A stretch of 64,000 nucleotides of DNA from Dactylosporangium vinaceum (GTDB lineage: Bacteria > Actinomycetota > Actinomycetes > Mycobacteriales > Micromonosporaceae), in NCBI RefSeq assembly GCF_019904175.1, contig NZ_CP061913.1:10478001-10542000 (forward strand). The letters are read 5' to 3'. The position numbers and the translations under genes are program-made. Below are positions 59,971 to 64,000 of the stretch, in pieces (within the stretch, counting starts at the first letter, position 1; each line of letters starts with the position of its first letter). The notes under the pieces were generated by a model that was given only the letters and a program-made list of their open reading frames with translations, did no database searches and was not told where the DNA came from.

Positions 59971-60528
59971 ATGAGCGCTGAGGTGATGGGCCGGCACATG
60001 CCGGCAGTCGCGACGCTCGACGACCTGACCGCGGCCATGGCCGAAGACCCGCACGGCCACCGGTACGAGATCAGCCCCGAGGGAGTGCTGTCGGTCATGC
60101 CACCGCCCGGGTATACGCATGCGATCATCGCTACCCGGATCATGCTGTGGCTCGGCGCGGCCATCGCGGCAGACCGGATCGCTCAGGCGATCGGCCTGCG
60201 CATTCCGGGTCGCGATGGCCGCGAGGGGGGCCGGATCCCCGATCTGGTCGTCTGGTCACGGGCCCAGCAGGAGGCGGTCTGGCTGTCGGCGGCCGATGTC
60301 CTGCTCGTTATCGAGATCGTCTCGCCCGGGTCGAAAGGAGCGGACACGGTCGACAAGGTCGGCGAGTACGCCAGCGCGGGCATCCCGCAGTACTGGACCG
60401 TCTCCCAGGACGGGCCGCAGACGGTCACGATGTATCGGCTGGTCGGCGACCGCTACGAGACGGCCGCATCCATGCCGCTCACCTGGGTGCTCAGCACCGC
60501 CGTCGGCGAACACCTCGACCTCGCCTGA
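59971..60528 (+). CDS. Uma2-family PD-(D/E)xK protein
   Basis: ATG at 59971 gives 185 residues. The Uma2 core is intact: Asp in GGRIPDLVVWSR, Glu in LLVIEIVSPGSKGADTVDK with the downstream Lys, then EYASAGIPQYWTV. These are endonuclease-fold proteins, abundant in actinobacteria and cyanobacteria, of unsettled function. TAGACT 8-13 bases before the ATG and the lack of a ribosome site suggest a leaderless transcript. It lies after the IS within the tRNA-bounded segment. Confidence 0.85.
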   Translation: MSAEVMGRHMPAVATLDDLTAAMAEDPHGHRYEISPEGVLSVMPPPGYTHAIIATRIMLWLGAAIAADRIAQAIGLRIPGRDGREGGRIPDLVVWSRAQQEAVWLSAADVLLVIEIVSPGSKGADTVDKVGEYASAGIPQYWTVSQDGPQTVTMYRLVGDRYETAASMPLTWVLSTAVGEHLDLA

Positions 60529-60893
60529 CCCCGCACGAGGCCAGCAGTATCGTAAACGAACGTCAGGCTGTTTATCGTGCTCACAGCGCTGCCCTCGGTC
60601 GGCCGATCGCACCTTCGCTCCTCAGCCTCGCCCTGCCAACCTACGCCGGCGACGCACTGATTGCGCCATTGGGCGCGGTGACGCAGCAACTGTCCGGGCC
60701 GCCGTGGCCCCTATGCAGTAGTCAGCGACCCCACCGACCCGATAAGCGTGATCCGCATGCGATCGATGGTTTCGGAACGCGCCGACACGGAATGCGACAC
60801 ACCAGCACGCGCGGCGGCACGAAACGTGCGAAATACGCACAAGATGACAGTATCCGACATCGATCGCACCTGCGCGGCGCAGCCCAAACCATG
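60529..60893. other. Right part of the tRNA-bounded segment, no gene seen
   Basis: 365 bases between the Uma2 gene and attR. It is less GC-rich than the chromosome around it and has no ribosome site or recognisable protein in any frame. It may be decayed element DNA. Confidence 0.45.
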
Positions 60894-60936
60894 CTCTCAA
60901 TATGCGGGTCGTAGGTTCAAGTCCTACGCGGCGTAC
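60894..60936 (+). repeat. attR-like copy of the tRNA-Lys 3' half
   Basis: Matches 58641-58683 with three mismatches (in the anticodon-loop half). No 5' half of a tRNA precedes it, so it cannot encode a tRNA. A strong U-tract terminator follows at once, likely the original terminator of tRNA-Lys before insertion. Confidence 0.75.
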
Positions 60937-60944
60937 CATCAAGT

Positions 60945-60981
60945 AAGGCCCCGACCTGCGAATTCCGCCAGTCGGGGCCTT
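60945..60981 (+). terminator. Strong terminator after attR
   Basis: AAGGCCCCGAC (60945-60955) pairs perfectly with GTCGGGGCCTT (60971-60981), followed by CTTTTTG. Canonical intrinsic terminator. Confidence 0.85.
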
Positions 60982-61354
60982 CTTTTTGTGGTTAGCCCGC
61001 GCGTGTGCTGTCGCGTACCGTCCCGTTGCCGACATGTGGCGGTATCACCTCGGACGAACGTCAACTCGTCGATCGGTATCGACGGTCAGTCCTAAATACT
61101 TTCCGAGGAATCATTGCCGACTGTGATTGGCGCTGCGGCGTGCGAGCTCTGCTCAGTAGTGATCGCCGCGTTTTCGACATCCGTTCAGTGCAGGAACCAT
61201 CGAGATCGGCGGATGCCATGTACCGCGACCGCAGCGACCCGTCGGCGTCCAGGAGCCTGCCGATGAATGCAAGCCGACTTCTGCGAGCGCGCGATAAGTT
61301 TCCGCTTTGCGGGGTGGTACTAGAGCGGGACGACACCGGCACGCGGCGGCAGTC
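60982..61354. other. Gene-poor stretch
   Basis: 373 bases after the terminator with no supported gene. A 143-codon frame ending at 61436 runs through it, but only its last ~25 residues resemble a known protein (see the pseudogene). Low-GC patches near 61090-61110 and 61290-61310. Confidence 0.4.
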
Positions 61355-61751
61355 GTTGCTGACACAGGCGCGGGGCCTGCTGCAGGACGCCGTGCTGCCG
61401 GGCCACGACGGTGACGAGGTGGGCGCGCTCGCCTGATTCCACGCCGATCACACCCACCAATGCGACGCGTCCGGTCACCCGGACCCCGGGCTGCGACGCT
61501 CGCTGCAGGCCGCGATCGACCGGCTGGCATCGGGTGCCGGCTCGTCCCAACGCATTGAGCGCCTCCTGCTGCTCACCGAGGTGCCGGTACCGGCCGCCGG
61601 AGAGATCACCGAAAAGGGCTACGTCAACCAGCGCGCCGTCCGAGAGCGGCGCTCCGACCTGGTCACCGCCCTGCAAGCCGAGCCGCCTCAGGAGAGCATG
61701 TCGTGCTCCGGGGACGCCGCTCGGCCGAGCGGCGCTGGGTCAGCGCACTGA
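61355..61751 (+). pseudogene. Remnant of an acyl-CoA/feruloyl-CoA synthetase C-terminus
   Basis: The frame with codons beginning at 61362 reads ARGLLQDAVLPGHDGDEVGA, a TGA stop at 61434-61436, then after ~40 codons RIERLLLLTEVPVPAAGEIT and EKGYVNQRAVRERRSDLV, to a TGA at 61749-61751. These are the C-terminal segments of AMP-forming feruloyl-CoA-synthase-type enzymes (GEIT-K-GYxNQRAV). The 5' part is missing and the body is interrupted, so it is a decayed fragment. Confidence 0.7.
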
Positions 61752-61756
61752 CCGAA

Positions 61757-61784
61757 GCCGGGGTTCGGATATCCGCACCCCGGC
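61757..61784. terminator. 28-base near-perfect palindrome
   Basis: GCCGGGGT (61757-61764) and ACCCCGGC (61777-61784) enclose CGGATATCCG, so almost the whole 28 bases pair. It is placed 7 bases past the stop of the minus-strand transporter gene. Confidence 0.65.
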
Positions 61785-61790
61785 GTCAGG

Positions 61791-63296
61791 TCACAGGGCG
61801 CCGCCGACGAGCGGAGCGATGCCACGCACGGCGAGGCCCAGGCCGACGATCAGCACCAGGGCGGCGGTGAGCACGGGCATAGCCGCGGTGACCAGTCGGG
61901 ACCACCGGGAGAACCGGCGGCCCAGGGCCGGCGCGAGCCGGTCGCGCAGCTTGAGCAGGAGCAGGCCGGCGGCGGTGAGGACGGCCGCCATGCCGAGGCC
62001 GTACGCGACGACGAGCAGGATGCCAAACCAGGTCCGGCCGAGCGCGATCGCGCCGAGCAACACCACGAGCGCGGACGGACTCGGCACCAGGCCGCCGGCG
62101 ATCCCCATCCCGAGGAGGCCCTTCCGGCTCAACGGCCGGTCGTGGTGGTGATGGTGGTGGTGGCTATGGCCGCCGTGATGGTCATGGCCGTCATGATGGT
62201 CGTGGCCGTCGTGGGTGTGGGCTTGGTGGGTGTGGGCGTGCGCGGCCTTGTGCCCGGCCCGGGCGGCCACCGCCGAATACAGCAGGCCGGCGCCGATGCC
62301 GGCGATGAGCAGGCCGCTGCCGACGCCGAGCCAGCCGAGAATGGCCTCCCCGGCGAGGCCGGCCACCAGCGTGAGGACGGCGCCCAGGACGAGCACACCG
62401 GCGGTGTGGGTGGCGGTGACGGTCGCGCCGACGGTCACGGCGTCGCGCACGGTACCGCGCTTACCGGCGATGTAGGCCGCCATCACGGTCTTGCCGTGGC
62501 CGGGCAGCAGCGCGTGGCCGGCCCCGAGCAGCAGCGCGAGCACAACGGCGAGCAGCCCGACCGGCAAGGTCAGCGCGCGGCGGCCGGCCAGGTCGTTGAA
62601 CAGCGCCGTGAACCGGCCGAGCAGGGTACCGACGAAGCCGCCGGGGAGTCCGGCGGCGACGGTGTCGGCCGCGCCGCTGCCCGGTGTCGTCCGGAGGCTG
62701 ATCGACCGCTCGTCCAGCGGCGACGCGAGCAGGTCCGCCGGGTAGGTCCGAAGCTCGTCGCTGACGCTCTGTTGCCGGGCCGGCGACTCGATACGCACGC
62801 CGGCGCCGGTCGCGGTGATCTCGTGCCAGCCGACCCGGTCGGCGCGGTAGCCGTCGTGGAGTTCGACAGTGGCCGGGCCGGCGAGGTCGGCGCGGGCCGA
62901 CAGGTCGCATTCGAGGCGGGACGTGGCCAGGCCCGCGGCGCCCGGCCGGTAGCGCAGGTCGCTCCGGTCGACCGTCCAGCGCACGGCGTCGCCCCCGACC
63001 CGCAGCTGCGCGGCGGCGGCCAGGTCGCGGCAGCCCTGTACGGCGGCGTCGGCCCGCTCCGGATCGCTGAGCGTGCCGTCGCCGTCGCGATCCAGCGCCG
63101 GCTGGGCCTGCAGGGTCGGGATCTCGGCCTGGTCGACGACGGCGTGGTCCTCGATCCGGTCTGGCCGCAGCCGCAGGCCGTGGAAGTGGTTGACGGAGAA
63201 GTTGCCGAGCGGGTGCGCGGCGGCCGGTGCGGCGACGGCCAGGGAGCCGCCGGTCAGGGCCGTCGCGATGAGGACGACGGCGAGGGTGCGTTTCAT
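61791..63296 (-). CDS. NicO/RcnA-type nickel-cobalt efflux protein with extracellular N-domain
   Basis: ATG at 63296 overlaps the stop of the TPR gene and gives 501 residues. Signal peptide (1-~27), an extracytoplasmic domain of ~190 residues with an Asp-rich loop DRDGDGTLSDPE, then six to seven membrane helices with the family motif GAGHALLPGHGKTVMAAYIA. A very His-rich cytoplasmic loop (residues ~355-390) ends in seven consecutive His. The NicO family exports or imports Ni/Co. The fused N-domain, also seen in other actinobacterial copies, may gather metal outside. Confidence 0.87.
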   Translation of the reverse strand: MKRTLAVVLIATALTGGSLAVAAPAAAHPLGNFSVNHFHGLRLRPDRIEDHAVVDQAEIPTLQAQPALDRDGDGTLSDPERADAAVQGCRDLAAAAQLRVGGDAVRWTVDRSDLRYRPGAAGLATSRLECDLSARADLAGPATVELHDGYRADRVGWHEITATGAGVRIESPARQQSVSDELRTYPADLLASPLDERSISLRTTPGSGAADTVAAGLPGGFVGTLLGRFTALFNDLAGRRALTLPVGLLAVVLALLLGAGHALLPGHGKTVMAAYIAGKRGTVRDAVTVGATVTATHTAGVLVLGAVLTLVAGLAGEAILGWLGVGSGLLIAGIGAGLLYSAVAARAGHKAAHAHTHQAHTHDGHDHHDGHDHHGGHSHHHHHHHDRPLSRKGLLGMGIAGGLVPSPSALVVLLGAIALGRTWFGILLVVAYGLGMAAVLTAAGLLLLKLRDRLAPALGRRFSRWSRLVTAAMPVLTAALVLIVGLGLAVRGIAPLVGGAL

Positions 63297-64000
63297 GGGC
63301 GACCGCCGATCGAGGTGAGGAGCTGCTGGGCGGCGGGAGCCTGCAGCGCGTCGAAGTGTGGGTTGACGGCGAGCGCGTCGGCGAGGTCGCGGCGGGCGTC
63401 GGCGTCGTTGCCGAGCGCGTGCTCGATCGCGCCGCGGTGGTAGAGGAACGTCGCGTTGCGCCAGCCGAGCGCGGTCGCCTTGGTGGCGTAGGTCAGCGCC
63501 TCGGTGTCCTGACCGTTGCGGTGCAGCGCCCAGGCGAGGGCGTCGGCGACGAGTGCCGGCTGCCGGTCGGCCCACTCGGCGCGGGCCGCGGTGAGCGCGC
63601 CGGCCGGGTCGCCGTGGTCGGCCAGGAAGACCGCGTCGCCGAGCCGGTCACCGACCCCGCCGGCGGCAAAGAGCTTCTGCTGCACGGCGTGCAGCGCGTA
63701 CTGCTGCCGGGCCGCGTCCAGCCGGCCGGCGACGGTGAGCGCGTCACCGTACTCGGCGACGAGATTCGGCAGCGGCAGGGCCTGGGTTGCCAGCTCGTAC
63801 TCGTGCAGGGCGTCGGCGGTCCGGCCGAGCGCCAGGTATGCCTTGCCCCGCCCGGCGTGCAGCGGGTGATAGCCGGGATCGGCGGTGAGACCGGCGTCGT
63901 ACTGGACGAGTGCACCCTGCGCATCGCCGGTGTTGAAGGCCAGCTCGCCCAGGTAGTAGCGGCAGAACGCCCGGTCTGCGGGCGCGGCCGCCTCGGCCAG
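63293..64000 (-). CDS. TPR-repeat protein, C-terminal part (start outside window)
   Basis: The frame is open on the minus strand from base 64000 to the stop at 63293, so at least 235 residues are present. Several TPR-like helix pairs are visible (GALVQYDAGLTADPGYHPLH; RGKAYLALGRTADALHEYEL; AIEHALGNDADARRDLADAL). TPRs mediate protein contacts. Coupling to the metal transporter by a 4-base overlap suggests a joint operon. The N-terminus and any signal peptide lie beyond the window. Confidence 0.85.
   Translation of the reverse strand: MAEAAAPADRAFCRYYLGELAFNTGDAQGALVQYDAGLTADPGYHPLHAGRGKAYLALGRTADALHEYELATQALPLPNLVAEYGDALTVAGRLDAARQQYALHAVQQKLFAAGGVGDRLGDAVFLADHGDPAGALTAARAEWADRQPALVADALAWALHRNGQDTEALTYATKATALGWRNATFLYHRGAIEHALGNDADARRDLADALAVNPHFDALQAPAAQQLLTSIGGRP

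Noticed and set aside
60622..61035. ORF with a VGLEPTT segment on the minus strand
   Set aside because: This peptide is the reverse complement of the tRNA T-arm in the attR copy, a known source of false small proteins.

Overview
The window is high-GC actinobacterial DNA. It carries a flagellar export/motor cluster, a complete chemotaxis operon set, GTG starts, SigB/SigF-type partner-switching proteins, and alpha-glucoside ABC importers with no ATPase of their own. Flagella in a high-GC actinomycete with this gene set point to a motile, zoospore-forming member of the Micromonosporaceae such as Actinoplanes or a close relative. That assignment is inferred from gene content, not from a database match.

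Layout. (1) 1-15013: flagellar genes in the order flgE (3' end), flbD, motA, motB, fliL, fliM, fliN, fliO, fliP, fliQ, fliR, then flhB and an EAL-HDOD protein on the opposite strand, then flhA, a very large FlhF-like protein with a degenerate GTPase domain, and a small membrane protein. (2) 15045-22681: accessory genes. These are a zinc-ribbon membrane protein, an FAD reductase-family enzyme, a divergent pair of winged-helix/MarR-type regulators, a GGDEF-EAL protein, a GH13 trehalose-synthase-like enzyme and its divergent HTH regulator. (3) 23085-29615: alpha-glucoside import/hydrolysis operon 1 (binding lipoprotein, two permeases, GH13, LacI). (4) 29734-39378: chemotaxis genes, all on the minus strand: cheA, cheW, three tandem 30-codon mini-cistrons, an MCP, an unknown gene, cheB, cheR, cheY, cheX, cheY, and a second CheX-like gene. 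(5) 39536-47346: a sortase-fold protein lacking the catalytic His and Cys, an MFS transporter, a membrane GGDEF-EAL protein, a HAD phosphatase, a secreted subtilase, and RtcB. (6) 47763-52135: a regulatory island with a GAF-ANTAR protein, a STAS-sigma fusion, a STAS-HATPase fusion, a phosphoribosyltransferase, a lone receiver domain and a small membrane protein. (7) 52158-58352: alpha-glucoside operon 2 with a divergent LacI. (8) 58394-61784: a small acidic ORF, tRNA-Lys(CUU), and a ~2.2 kb segment bounded by a duplication of the tRNA 3' half. That segment holds an IS6-family element and a Uma2-family gene and is followed by a decayed acyl-CoA synthetase remnant. (9) 61791-64000: a NicO/RcnA-type metal-efflux protein and the C-terminal part of a TPR protein.

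How the genes work together. Regions 1 and 4 build and steer the flagellum: export gate, stator, C-ring, receptor, kinase, adaptor, methylation enzymes, CheY, and CheX-type phosphatases in place of CheZ. Terminators at 1808 and 3391, and GCCGATxx boxes upstream of fliM, cheB and cheA, suggest several transcription units under a FliA/WhiG-type sigma factor. The two sugar operons probably share an ATPase encoded elsewhere.

The least ordinary items are the chain of three translationally coupled 30-aa ORFs before the MCP, the paired STAS fusions with altered phospho-sites, the FlhF-like pseudo-GTPase with a ~550-residue Pro/Ala linker, the catalytically dead sortase-like protein, and the tRNA-bounded element.
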